Source: Erysipelotrichaceae bacterium
GTDB taxonomy: Bacteria; Bacillota_I; Bacilli_A; Erysipelotrichales; Erysipelotrichaceae
Direction: 5' to 3'
Length of the DNA stretch: 64,000 nucleotides
Assembly (NCBI GenBank): GCA_017432885.1
Contig: JAFRIE010000018.1
Coordinates: forward strand, 62,001 to 126,000
This document shows, piece by piece, positions 55,306-64,000 of this stretch. The notes below the pieces were generated by a model. That model saw only the letters and a program-made list of their open reading frames with translations. It was not told the DNA's origin and ran no database searches. Numbering within the stretch: position 1 is the stretch's first letter; each line of letters starts with the position of its first letter. The position numbers were made by a program, and so were the translations under genes.

Positions 55306-57096
55306 TTAGTTCTCCTCGTAGTAGTCCTCGTATTCATCAAAGTCAATATCATCATCATTGATCCATGAATTTTCGAATTCTTCCGCTTCCTGCGCCTCGA
55401 TCTCTTCAAGCTCCTCATCGGAATAAACCGGCTTGAATTTCTCGTCGTATTCTTTCTTCTCCAGATCTTCCGCTCTTACTCTACGATCTTCATCGTCTTT
55501 CTTTCTGCGTTTCTTGGTTTCGACTTTTGTCTCTTCCTTCTTGGACGCATCCGCGAAATCTTCAAATTTAGATTTATATTCCGGTTTCGGAGTCAAAGGT
55601 TTCCTAGGCTGCTTCTTAGGTTTCTCTGTCGGTTTCTCTTCTTCCTTGACCGGTTCTTTCTCTTCGACAGTCTTCTTCTCATCCGCAGGCTGTTCTACTT
55701 CCGCGGTTTCTGCTTCCTTACTTTCTACGATAACAGCTTCCGGTTTCTCAGAAAGATTCTCGGAAGGAATATCGACGATCTCATCCATTTTATCCTTATC
55801 CATCTCTGCAATCGTCGTCTCATCAAATCCGGTATCGTTGGCAGCCAGTTCCTCTTCAAATTCCGCTTTTCTTCTGGCAGCTTCTTCCTGCAGTTCCAGG
55901 AATCTCTTCTGTTCCTTCTCTTTGGCGATACGGACCTGATCCTCTTTAAACTCAGCAACCAGCTGATCGACATCCAGACCCAGTTCATCGATTTCGCTCT
56001 GTGTCTTGATATCGATCTTTCTGCCCGTCAGTTTAACAGCCAGTTTAGCATTCTTACCGCGCTTACCGATTGCAACAGAAAGCTTTTCATCGTCGACTAC
56101 GACGACCAGCGGACGTTTATAGTATTTTTCCTTCTCAGCGATCTCTTCTTCCGTCAGATCAGGATCCGTCAGCGGGCTTGCATAGAAGCAGGCTCTCACA
56201 TCGGCAGGAGCCAATGCGTTCTTGACCAGTTCACCGATATCATCATTCCATTCAAAAACATCGACTTTCTCGCCCTTGATCTCACCGATAACGGCCTGTA
56301 CTCTGGATCCTCTTGGACCAATACATGCACCGATCGCATCGACATCGTCATTGCGTGAATAAACAGCCATTTTCGTTCTTTCACCGGCTTCTCTGGCAAT
56401 CGCCTTGATCTCAACCAGACCCTGGGCAATCTCCGGAACTTCCTTTTCAAACAGTCTCTTTACAAAGATCGCATCCGCTCTACTTAAAACGACCTGGGAA
56501 CCCTTTGAGTTCTTCGATACTTCTTTAATAACGCAGCGGATACTCTGACCTTCCTTGTATACTTCTCCGGGAATCTGTTCCGACTTCAGAAGAATACCGA
56601 TCGTATTCTTAATATCGACAAGGATGAACTTGTCTTCAATCGTTTTGATAATACCGGAAATCAGGTCATATTCCTTATCCTTGTATTCATCGTAGACACG
56701 CTGTTTTTCGTATTCCTTGATTCTCTGCTTCAGCATCTGTTTGGCAACATTGATTGATGTTCTGCCAATTTCATTGAAATCCACTTCTACTTCGATAATA
56801 TCTCCGGATTTTGCTTCAGGATTCAGCTTCTTCGCTTCCGCAAGCAGAATATCCAGCGTCTCATCAAACGTTTCCGTATCATCATCTACAACGATCAGCT
56901 GATGATAAACATGCATCTCATTTTTCTCAATGGCGACCCTGACCATCGCTTCCGGAGCATCGATGTGTTTCTGATAAGTCTTGGCAATCGCTTCTTTCAG
57001 CGTTTCTAAGACGAATTCCGCATCGACCTTTCTGTCTTCCTCGAACAGTCTCATACCATCGATAAAGTTCTTGTTCTTTAAACTAATGCCACTCAT
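55306..57096 (-). CDS. nusA: Transcription termination/antitermination factor NusA with long charged tail
   Basis: Binds RNA polymerase and nascent RNA to control pausing and termination. The N-terminal domain, S1 (ISGIIKTIEDKFILVDIKN) and two KH domains (IGACIGPRGSRVQAVI and VAIGKRGKNAKLAVKLTG) are normal and end by about residue 384. After them come about 213 extra residues very rich in E, K and D, ending DEYEDYYEEN. Bacillus NusA has 371 residues and no such tail. In operon between rimP and ylxR. Confidence 0.96.
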   Translation of the reverse strand: MSGISLKNKNFIDGMRLFEEDRKVDAEFVLETLKEAIAKTYQKHIDAPEAMVRVAIEKNEMHVYHQLIVVDDDTETFDETLDILLAEAKKLNPEAKSGDIIEVEVDFNEIGRTSINVAKQMLKQRIKEYEKQRVYDEYKDKEYDLISGIIKTIEDKFILVDIKNTIGILLKSEQIPGEVYKEGQSIRCVIKEVSKNSKGSQVVLSRADAIFVKRLFEKEVPEIAQGLVEIKAIAREAGERTKMAVYSRNDDVDAIGACIGPRGSRVQAVIGEIKGEKVDVFEWNDDIGELVKNALAPADVRACFYASPLTDPDLTEEEIAEKEKYYKRPLVVVVDDEKLSVAIGKRGKNAKLAVKLTGRKIDIKTQSEIDELGLDVDQLVAEFKEDQVRIAKEKEQKRFLELQEEAARRKAEFEEELAANDTGFDETTIAEMDKDKMDEIVDIPSENLSEKPEAVIVESKEAETAEVEQPADEKKTVEEKEPVKEEEKPTEKPKKQPRKPLTPKPEYKSKFEDFADASKKEETKVETKKRRKKDDEDRRVRAEDLEKKEYDEKFKPVYSDEELEEIEAQEAEEFENSWINDDDIDFDEYEDYYEEN

Positions 57097-57108
57097 AATC
57101 CTTCTCCT

Positions 57109-57546
57109 TTAAAACTGTACGGCATAACGCATTTTCTTGATTTTTGGGTAGTCAACGGAAACATCTTTTCTCCGGTTCTTGTCCTTCACTTCCAGAATCA
57201 GTATCCCTTCCCGGAAGGATTTCAATGTTCCATAATATTCCGCTTCCTTTGTCTTGACATAGATATAAGCACCCATTGCTTCCAGAAGTTCCTGTTCATT
57301 TCTGATCGGTCTTTCAGCACCGACCGTAGAGACATCCAGAAAGTAATTGTCATCAAATTCTTCATCGAAACGATCCAGATGATCCGAGATCTCCTGAGAG
57401 ATCTTCTCCAGCTCATCCATATTCAGTTTCTCATCCAGCAGCACACTCAACGTAGTATCTTTCTTGTGATATGAAACTTCAAACAGTTTCATGCCTTTTT
57501 CTTCAATAAACTCCTGTAACGACTGTTTTACTTTACTTAAATCCAT
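57109..57546 (-). CDS. rimP: Ribosome maturation factor RimP
   Basis: Needed for 30S assembly. 145 residues from the ATG at 57546 (a TTG five codons upstream is possible but has no ribosome binding site; GGAGG lies three bases from the ATG). Seen: LFEVSYHKKDTTLSVLLDEK, ISQEISDHLDRFDE, and YFLDVSTVGAERPI, the family's (Y/F)xLEVSSPGxxRP-like motif. First gene of the operon. Confidence 0.94.
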   Translation of the reverse strand: MDLSKVKQSLQEFIEEKGMKLFEVSYHKKDTTLSVLLDEKLNMDELEKISQEISDHLDRFDEEFDDNYFLDVSTVGAERPIRNEQELLEAMGAYIYVKTKEAEYYGTLKSFREGILILEVKDKNRRKDVSVDYPKIKKMRYAVQF

Positions 57547-57567
57547 AACCCTCCAGAACAATGAATG

Positions 57568-57590
57568 AAGGAGCGATTTCTCGCTCCTTT
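57568..57590 (-). other. 5' leader hairpin of the rimP operon
   Basis: AAGGAGCGA/TCGCTCCTT arms in the predicted leader between the promoter and rimP. It may also be the pepT terminator, but no T-run follows on the minus strand. It could protect the 5' end of the long mRNA. Confidence 0.45.
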
Positions 57591-57602
57591 ATCTACCTCA
57601 TA

Positions 57603-57631
57603 ATATTACTTGATTTTTCCTTTAAATGCAA
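57603..57631 (-). promoter_or_regulatory. Promoter of rimP-nusA-ylxR-ylxQ-infB-rbfA
   Basis: TTGCAT (57626-57631) and TAATAT (57603-57608) with a 17-base spacer on the minus strand, directly after pepT. Start near 57596. Confidence 0.55.
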
Positions 57632-57641
57632 GGTTTACAGC

Positions 57642-58847
57642 TTATTTCCTGGCCAGACTCGAGATCTTCAGGATCAGTTCTACCGTTTTCTCTCCATCTT
57701 CCATACACCAGAATTCATGAACGCCATGAAAGTTCTGTCCGCCGGTCCCTAGATTCGGGCAAAGGATCCCGTTCCAGGTCAGGCTGGCACCGTCCGTCCC
57801 ACCGCGGATGGCGACCGCTTTGTATTCCAGCCCTGTTTCTACCATGGCCTTTTTGACCAGCTCGATCGGTTCTTCATGACCGATAAACTTTTCCTTCATG
57901 TTGCGGTAATTGTCGGCAAGTTTTACCTCGACGACATTGTAACCGTATTTCTGGTTCAACGTATCGGCAATCTTTCGGAAGCTGTCTTTCTGTTGATTCA
58001 GAAGATCCAGATCGTGATTACGGATAATATAGGACATTTCTGCCTTTCCTACTTCTCCCTTCAGCTCCATCAGCATATTGAAACCTTCATAGCCTTCCGT
58101 TTTTTCCGGAACGGCGTCCGGATCCATCATTCCATGGAATTCGTGAGCTACCTGCAAGGCATTGACCATCTTGTTTTTGGCAGAGCCGGGATGAACGGAG
58201 ATGCCGTTGAAAGTGATTCTGGCACTGGCGGCATTGAAGTTTTCATATTCGATCTGATTCGGCTTGTCGCCGTCGATCGTATAGGCAAAATCGCACTGAA
58301 AGCGTTCATAGTCAAAATGATCTGTTCCCCTACCGACTTCCTCATCCGGAGAAAAGCAGACCCGGATCGAAGCATGGCTGATTTCCGGATGTTTCACAAG
58401 TCTTTCCAGCGTTTCCATGATACAGGCTACACCGGCCTTGTCATCCGCACCCAGAAGCGTATTTCCGTCCGTTACGACCAGCGTTTTGCCGATATAGTCC
58501 TTTAGATTCGGAAAACGTTCAACTGTCGTAAAAAGACTGTCATTCAGTCGGATATCGCTTCCGTCATAGTTTTCAATCACGCGGGGTCTGACGTCCTTTC
58601 CGGAAGCCTGCTGAGAGGTATCCATATGAGCATTCAGACCAATCGTCATATAATCCGGATCACCGGGAAGATAGCCGTAAACATAGCAGTATTCGTCCAG
58701 AACTACATCTTCAAGACCAAGCTCTTCCAGCTCTTCCTTAAGATGTTTTGCCAATTCCCACTGTCCTTTCGAACTTGGAAAAGTCTCGCTTTCCTCAAAA
58801 CTGGTCGTTTCGTATTTTACATAATCCAGCAGTTTATCTATCAGCAT
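57642..58847 (-). CDS. pepT: Peptidase T (tripeptide aminopeptidase)
   Basis: Cytosolic M20 zinc peptidase taking the N-terminal residue from tripeptides. Metal and catalytic motifs: NAHMDTSQQASG, LLGADDKAGVACIME, SPDEEVGRGTDHF and GTDGASLTWNGILCPNLGTGG. 401 residues is normal. GGAGG precedes the ATG. It lies 14 bases after polC and may be read with it. Confidence 0.96.
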   Translation of the reverse strand: MLIDKLLDYVKYETTSFEESETFPSSKGQWELAKHLKEELEELGLEDVVLDEYCYVYGYLPGDPDYMTIGLNAHMDTSQQASGKDVRPRVIENYDGSDIRLNDSLFTTVERFPNLKDYIGKTLVVTDGNTLLGADDKAGVACIMETLERLVKHPEISHASIRVCFSPDEEVGRGTDHFDYERFQCDFAYTIDGDKPNQIEYENFNAASARITFNGISVHPGSAKNKMVNALQVAHEFHGMMDPDAVPEKTEGYEGFNMLMELKGEVGKAEMSYIIRNHDLDLLNQQKDSFRKIADTLNQKYGYNVVEVKLADNYRNMKEKFIGHEEPIELVKKAMVETGLEYKAVAIRGGTDGASLTWNGILCPNLGTGGQNFHGVHEFWCMEDGEKTVELILKISSLARK

Positions 58848-58861
58848 GTATCTCCTCCTAT

Positions 58862-61800
58862 TTAAAACAGCGACATCTGGTTAGAATCATCAAGACCTTT
58901 CAGTACTCCAAGATCATCCAGTTTCTTCAGCAATGTCTGAGACAGCTGTGTTCTTTCCATCAGATCCTCTTTGGAAAGAAATTCCCTTTCCTGTCTGGCA
59001 CTGACGATCGAATCCGCAACGTTATCTCCCAGACCGTCAAGAACCTTGAACGGAGGGATAATCTCTCTTGGATTGTCCGGATTTACGGAAAACTCGGTTG
59101 CCAGAGAACGGTACAGATCAATGTTCGTCATCCGGTAACCTCTGGATACCATTTCATAACAGACTTCCAAAGTATCAAAAATATCTTTTTCTTTCTTGGT
59201 TGCAGGATTCTCACGATTGTTCATCTTAGCCTGTATCTCCTGCATCCTGGCATAGATGGCATCGGCATCCTTGATCATCGTTTCCAGCTCATAGGCATCA
59301 CAGCGCAAAGAGAAATACGATACATAGTAGTATTCCGGATGATAGACCTTAAACCAGGCGACTCGTACCGCCATAATACAGTAGGCAACGGCATGCGCCT
59401 TCGGGAACATATATTTGATCTTCTTGCAGGAATCAATATACCATTTCGGCACATCATGCTCCAGCATGTCTTTTTCTTCATCTTCCGTCAGGCCTTTACC
59501 CTTACGAACATGTTCCATGATATTAAATGAACTTAAAGGTTCGAGATGATACCCCATTAGGGTAGACATGATATCATCTCGACATCCGATAACATCCGAG
59601 AGTCGAATACCCGAACGGATCAGTTCCTGGGCATTTCCTCGCCAGACATCCGTTCCATGAGACAGACCTGAGATCTGTACCAGTTCCGAAAAAACGTGAG
59701 GCCTGGTTTCTTCAATCGTATTTCTGGTATTCAAAGTACCGAACTCCGGTAAACCTGCTGCTCCGGTTTCTTCCTTGTAATGCGGGTTAATGATATTCAG
59801 GGCTTTTGGCGAATAGAACAAAGAAAGAACTTTCTCATCATTCATCGGTATCGTTTTGACATCAATGCCGGAAAGATCTTCAAAAAGACGCATAGCTGTC
59901 GGGTCATCATGGCCGAGCAGGTCGAATTTCAGCAAATTATCGGAATAATCATGATATTCAAAATGAGTCGACTTCCAGGCTGCATCTTTATCGTTGGCCG
60001 GATACTGGATCGGCGTTACATCTTCAATTTCCATGTCGTCCGGAAGAACAACGATACCGCCGGCATGCTGGCCGGTCGTACGCTTCACTTCCTGACAGCC
60101 GGAAGCCAGACGCTGACGCTGCGCTCTGGACATATTCAGAATCCCTTTATCTTCACAATATCCGGAAACATAACCAAAGGCGGTCTTCTCCTGAACCGTT
60201 AAGACCGTTCCGGCTCTAAATACATTGTCCGGTCCAAAGATCTCCCTGGTAAACAGATGGGCACTTGGCTGATAGACACCCGAGAAATTCAGGTCGATAT
60301 CCGGGATTTTATCTCCATTGAATCCCAGGAAGGTTTCAAACGGAATATTCTGGCCGTCCCCCTTCATTCTGGATCCGCAGTCAGGACAGTTTTTATCCTC
60401 CAGGTCATATCCTGAAGCGACATCTTTCATCCAGATCAGCTTATGGCATTTTGGACAGATATAGTGTGGCGGCAATGGATTGACTTCCGTAATATCCGAT
60501 AAAGTCGCGACCAGAGAAGATCCGACTGATCCTCTTGAACCGACAATATATCCGTCGTTGTTAGAACGTTTGATCAATAGATGACAAACAAAATAAATAA
60601 CGCCGTAGCCATTGCCGATAATGGCATTCAGCTCCGTTTCAATACGTTTTTCTATAAATTCATCCAGATCGTCACCGTAGATCCGATGTGCGTTGTAATA
60701 GACGAATTCCCGCAGATACTGGTCGGCGGTAATGACATCGTATCTTTGCGTAAACGGTTCTTCAATGATATTGCATTTTCTGGCTACCGCGATCGCATCC
60801 GAGATCTTAGGCGGTCTTAATTCATCCGAGAACGGCTTAATACGCTCACACATGTCGGCAATCTTGTTGGTGTTGTTTATGACCATGTCCCGAATCAGCT
60901 TTTCATCCTTCAGCCAGGCAAAAGCTTCCAGCATTTCTTTTGTATTAAAGAAGTGCTGATCGGAAGTAATCTGTTTCATTCTCTTTTCTTTGTCATAAAT
61001 ATACAGCGGATGATGTGCACCGCCGATCGCCTGTGCCGAAATATAGACATCTCTCAGTATCTTTTCATCTTTTTTGACATAATGAACATCGCCGGTAGCG
61101 ACCAGGATCTTATTCTGTCGCAAGGCTTCGTCAATAATATCCTTCAGATAATCCATCAGTCTTTCTCTGGTGAAAAGTTCACGGTCTTCATAAAGAAAAC
61201 GGTAGTTCTCCAACGGCTGTATTTCGATATAGTCATAGAAAGCAATGGTCTTGGCCAGTTCTTCTTTCGATCTGGTTGAAGCGATCTCAAAAACCTCTCC
61301 ATTAAAACAGGCAGAACCGATCAGCAGATTCTTACGATGTGAGTTGATCTCTTCCTTAAAAATGCGCGGTTCGGCAATAAATTCCGAATTCGCATCCTTG
61401 GTATTGGCCTTGCCAAAAACGGCCAGCGTTTCAGTATTGGAGATCGATACCAGTTTAAACAGATCCTTCAGACCTTCCTGATTTCTGCACAGTACTGTCG
61501 TATGAAAAGCTCTGTTTTTTACAAAAGCATCCGCATCCTGGAAATTCTTCAGATCATTCAGTGTCCTGACACCGTATTTATTTAGATCCTTCAACATGAA
61601 ACTGAAGACTTGACCCAGAACATCCGCATCATAGTTTGCCCTATGGGCAACTTCCTCATCGTAAGGAATATTGTAGGCACGGCACATGTTACCTAAACGG
61701 TAGGCTCTTCTATTCTTCAGCAAAGAACGGGAAAGATCCAGCGTATCGATGACGGGATTGGTCAAAGGAGCTTCGCCGATCCTCTCCAGTTCTGAATTCA

Positions 61801-63256
61801 GAAAACCGAAGTCGAATGCCGCATTGTGGGCAACCAGCACCCTCCCCTGAATGAAGTCCAGGATCTCCTGTTTTGCTTCTGAAAAACTTCTAGCGTTACG
61901 TAGATCATTTTCAGAAATATGAGTCAGGTTCTTGATGTTCAATGAAAGAGAGACAGGAGGTTTGATAAAAATATCCTTCTGTTCCATCACGGTTCCTCTT
62001 CTCATCAGAACAGCACCGAATTCAATAATATAGTCGTATCTGGTCGAAAGACCGGTCGTCTCCAGGTCAAATACAATGTACTCCTCTTCGCTCAAAAGAT
62101 GATCATTCGTATTATAGACGATATTCAACTCCGGTGAAACCATGTTCATCTCGCAGCCGAAAAGCAGTTTAAAATCAGGCTTGTCGTCTTTTGCCTTTTT
62201 CATGATGCTTTTATATGCAGCCTGGGCTTCATGGAAACCCTGCAGACACAGATGATCCGTGATTGCAACAGCCCTGTGACCCATGGCGTAGGCGGCATTG
62301 ACGACTTCTGTCGGTGAAGATACGCCATCCATCTCAGAAAGCTTGGTATGCATATGCAGTTCGACCCGCTTTTCTTTTTCGTCATCGATCAGCGGAGAGA
62401 TATCGTCGATAAATTCGATCTGATCCGGCTCAAAGAGGTAGTCGTTGGCATAACTGTCAAAACGGTAGTTGCCGTAGAACACTGCACACTGCCCTTCTTT
62501 ATTTTCTTTGAGGACAGCCCTGGTGAACCGCTTTCCTTCCACCAGTTTTACGACAACTGCATTGTTCTCATCCTTTACATAAATCGTCTGGATCAGGGTT
62601 CCTGTTCTGGTTTCCCTTTCATCGATCTTGAACATTTCTCCCTGGAATTTGACGTTGTAAAGCGTATCGACCATGTCGTCGATCCTGACCGGTGTATATT
62701 CTTTATTCTTAGGACGGTAGTACGTCTTTTCTTTCGGTTTATTTTCTTCTTCCTTATGAACGACAGGCAGAGCTTCTCTTTCCTCCACGACCTGTTGTTC
62801 CTCACGCTTCTTGAGTTTCATCGCAATGTTCTTCCGATATCCCAGATCATAGAAAAAAAGCTTTAGGTCATCGATACTGCTGTAATCCTTCTCGAATGCT
62901 TCCTGTTCGGTATAAGAAAGAACAAAACCGTCTTCACTGATCAAAGGAACACAAGAAAGAAAGACATTGTTTTCTCTTCTGTACTCGTCCAGATATAGGT
63001 TGATCTCCCGGATCGGCAGATCCTGTTCCATGGCTTTCAGATACAGTTTCAAATGTTCTATTCCCTGTTCGGCAAAATAATCCAGCACATCTTTATAAAG
63101 AGAATACGGAAGCACGCAGGCGTTTTCCGCCTTGATGATCGTAAAGTTTTTGTTTTTCTGATATAAAACATCAATGATCGCAAAATGATCAAAATAAGCG
63201 GCTTTCTCCGCGTTATATCCAAATCTCTCAATGATTCCCTTTACATCAAAACTCAT
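58862..63256 (-). CDS. polC: DNA polymerase III alpha subunit PolC (Gram-positive type)
   Basis: Main replicative polymerase with its own proofreading. OB-fold, PHP, 3'-5' exonuclease (YIVFDLETTGLSTRYDYIIEFG) and polymerase domains (FLGFNGDKIPDIDLNFSG, YFVCHLLIKRSNNDGYIVGSRGSVG) are in the PolC order, with a zinc ribbon CPKCHK...CPDCG in the palm region. PHP histidines seen in ELHMHTKLSEMDGVSSP. 1464 residues is normal. Its ATG overlaps the rnc stop by four bases, so polC follows rnc in one transcript. Confidence 0.97.
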   Translation of the reverse strand: MSFDVKGIIERFGYNAEKAAYFDHFAIIDVLYQKNKNFTIIKAENACVLPYSLYKDVLDYFAEQGIEHLKLYLKAMEQDLPIREINLYLDEYRRENNVFLSCVPLISEDGFVLSYTEQEAFEKDYSSIDDLKLFFYDLGYRKNIAMKLKKREEQQVVEEREALPVVHKEEENKPKEKTYYRPKNKEYTPVRIDDMVDTLYNVKFQGEMFKIDERETRTGTLIQTIYVKDENNAVVVKLVEGKRFTRAVLKENKEGQCAVFYGNYRFDSYANDYLFEPDQIEFIDDISPLIDDEKEKRVELHMHTKLSEMDGVSSPTEVVNAAYAMGHRAVAITDHLCLQGFHEAQAAYKSIMKKAKDDKPDFKLLFGCEMNMVSPELNIVYNTNDHLLSEEEYIVFDLETTGLSTRYDYIIEFGAVLMRRGTVMEQKDIFIKPPVSLSLNIKNLTHISENDLRNARSFSEAKQEILDFIQGRVLVAHNAAFDFGFLNSELERIGEAPLTNPVIDTLDLSRSLLKNRRAYRLGNMCRAYNIPYDEEVAHRANYDADVLGQVFSFMLKDLNKYGVRTLNDLKNFQDADAFVKNRAFHTTVLCRNQEGLKDLFKLVSISNTETLAVFGKANTKDANSEFIAEPRIFKEEINSHRKNLLIGSACFNGEVFEIASTRSKEELAKTIAFYDYIEIQPLENYRFLYEDRELFTRERLMDYLKDIIDEALRQNKILVATGDVHYVKKDEKILRDVYISAQAIGGAHHPLYIYDKEKRMKQITSDQHFFNTKEMLEAFAWLKDEKLIRDMVINNTNKIADMCERIKPFSDELRPPKISDAIAVARKCNIIEEPFTQRYDVITADQYLREFVYYNAHRIYGDDLDEFIEKRIETELNAIIGNGYGVIYFVCHLLIKRSNNDGYIVGSRGSVGSSLVATLSDITEVNPLPPHYICPKCHKLIWMKDVASGYDLEDKNCPDCGSRMKGDGQNIPFETFLGFNGDKIPDIDLNFSGVYQPSAHLFTREIFGPDNVFRAGTVLTVQEKTAFGYVSGYCEDKGILNMSRAQRQRLASGCQEVKRTTGQHAGGIVVLPDDMEIEDVTPIQYPANDKDAAWKSTHFEYHDYSDNLLKFDLLGHDDPTAMRLFEDLSGIDVKTIPMNDEKVLSLFYSPKALNIINPHYKEETGAAGLPEFGTLNTRNTIEETRPHVFSELVQISGLSHGTDVWRGNAQELIRSGIRLSDVIGCRDDIMSTLMGYHLEPLSSFNIMEHVRKGKGLTEDEEKDMLEHDVPKWYIDSCKKIKYMFPKAHAVAYCIMAVRVAWFKVYHPEYYYVSYFSLRCDAYELETMIKDADAIYARMQEIQAKMNNRENPATKKEKDIFDTLEVCYEMVSRGYRMTNIDLYRSLATEFSVNPDNPREIIPPFKVLDGLGDNVADSIVSARQEREFLSKEDLMERTQLSQTLLKKLDDLGVLKGLDDSNQMSLF

Positions 63257-63933
63257 AACTGTGCCAGTTTTCTCAAAGCATCTTCTGCGGCATTCTTTTG
63301 TGCTTGTTTCTTGCTGGAAGCTTTCCCGTAACCGTAAGTCAAACCGTCGATCTTGACAGCTACTTCAAATACCGGATTATTATTCGGACCCTCTACCGAA
63401 ACCGTTTCGTAGACGATCGATTTCCGGGAATCCGCCTGAACATATTCCTGCAGTCTTGTCTTATAATCAAACGTATTCTCATCCGTTTCCCGAATGTGTT
63501 CCGCCATCAGGTCATCCAGCAGGCGGTATGCCGTTTTCTGTCCCTGATCCAGGTATACTGCACCGATAAAGGCCTCAAACATATCCGCAATAATCGAATC
63601 CCGGTTTCTTCCCCCGGTCTTCTCTTCTCCTGCTCCCAGAAGCAGAAAATCATTTAACCCGTTTTCTCTGACAATCTGTGCCAAGGCCTTCTCGGAAACG
63701 AGATTCGATCTTCTAGTCGACATCAGTCCCTCCGGCAATGCCGGCTCGATCCGGTAAAGACGTTCTGCGCTGTATACCTGCAAAACCGCATCACCCATAA
63801 ATTCCAGTCTCTCGTTATTGCCGTTTGGCGTCTTGTGTTCATTCACATAGGACGAATGAATAAAAGCCTGAGAAATCAGGTCTTTATCCTTATAAGGTAT
63901 CCCATGGAGATCCAGAAAATCAAAAACACTCAT
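63253..63933 (-). CDS. rnc: Ribonuclease III
   Basis: Cuts double-stranded RNA in rRNA processing and mRNA control. The signature ERLEFMGDAVLQVYSAERLY and the second metal site ADMFEAFIGAVYLDQG are intact; a double-stranded RNA-binding domain ends the protein (DYKTRLQEYVQAD then GYGKASSKKQAQKNAAEDAL). 226 residues is normal. Coupled to polC by an ATGA overlap. Confidence 0.97.
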   Translation of the reverse strand: MSVFDFLDLHGIPYKDKDLISQAFIHSSYVNEHKTPNGNNERLEFMGDAVLQVYSAERLYRIEPALPEGLMSTRRSNLVSEKALAQIVRENGLNDFLLLGAGEEKTGGRNRDSIIADMFEAFIGAVYLDQGQKTAYRLLDDLMAEHIRETDENTFDYKTRLQEYVQADSRKSIVYETVSVEGPNNNPVFEVAVKIDGLTYGYGKASSKKQAQKNAAEDALRKLAQL

Positions 63934-63947
63934 AAAGATATTATACC

Positions 63948-64000
63948 TTAGCTGATATAGTTTGAGGCAGCGATTTCCTCTATTTTTTCATAGTATCTGT
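63948..64000 (-). CDS. C-terminal end of an upstream gene, unidentified
   Basis: One minus-strand frame runs from the window edge to a TAA at 63948-63950, ending EEIAASNYIS; the other two frames stop early. Gene order in relatives (plsX or acpP before rnc) makes a lipid-synthesis gene likely, but 16 residues are too few to say. Confidence 0.4.
   Translation of the reverse strand, partial: RYYEKIEEIAASNYIS

Overview
The window reads as chromosomal DNA of a low-to-mid GC Gram-positive bacterium. Most genes lie on the minus strand. I infer a Firmicute close to the Erysipelotrichia/Mollicutes branch. Supporting signs are T-box leaders, PolC, a single-chain GlyRS, RpoD/DnaG organisation, a Rel-type stringent factor, an MraZ box of 10-bp GTGG repeats and an arginine deiminase operon. 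The genus cannot be named from the sequence alone.

Layout. 1-11030 (minus): a shortened division/cell-wall cluster (mraZ-rsmH-ftsL-PBP-mraY) runs straight into recJ-apt-rel, followed by hisS behind a His T-box. In front of it lie a YceD-family gene and rpmF. 11031-11052 is a 22-bp divergent promoter that looks leaderless in both directions, serving the YceD-family gene and tmcAL. 12172-21138 (minus): an FAD-dependent dehydrogenase, then glyS-dnaG-rpoD-trmK-glgP. 21235-22425 (plus): a CofE-like ligase-family gene. 22453-25522 (minus): an ABC importer of the TrpXYZ type behind a T-box whose specifier aligns as TAC (Tyr). 25523-26691: an envelope polysaccharide deacetylase with a small coiled-coil membrane partner. 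26844-32710 is an arginine-themed block: argS, a GNAT gene, arcA-arcB-arcC, and two divergent tRNA-Arg genes (UCU and ACG).

32745-42134 is the most accessory-looking part: small membrane proteins, a TraX-like protein, an FMN-barrel protein, a P-loop protein, a helical-repeat protein with an unexplained structured spacer behind it, two paralogous RlmD/RumA-type methyltransferases, a YolD/UvrX-type translesion polymerase pair, a CX5R phosphatase and a membrane-anchored protein of unknown function. From 42166 the content is again mostly core: ligA, an acyl-CoA/AMP ligase (plus), asp23-fakA, ppdK (plus), an M32 carboxypeptidase, rimP-nusA-ylxR-ylxQ-infB-rbfA, pepT, and polC with rnc.

How it fits together. 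The genes cover translation (rimP-infB operon, tRNA synthetases, tRNAs), replication and repair (polC, dnaG, ligA, recJ, UvrX), wall synthesis and division, and stringent control. Two T-boxes couple tRNA charging to hisS and to the ABC importer. The arc genes convert arginine to ATP, and ppdK and glgP suggest glycogen/PEP metabolism. No CRISPR array, intact transposase, integrase or prophage was seen. The strongest leads are in regulation: the double leaderless promoter, the Tyr-type T-box on a TrpXYZ-like importer, the ACATGT repeats in front of arcA and the palindromic divergent tRNA promoter. Further leads are protein oddities: MraY without its HHH motif, PPDK with a lysine-rich tail and NusA with a tail of about 213 residues.
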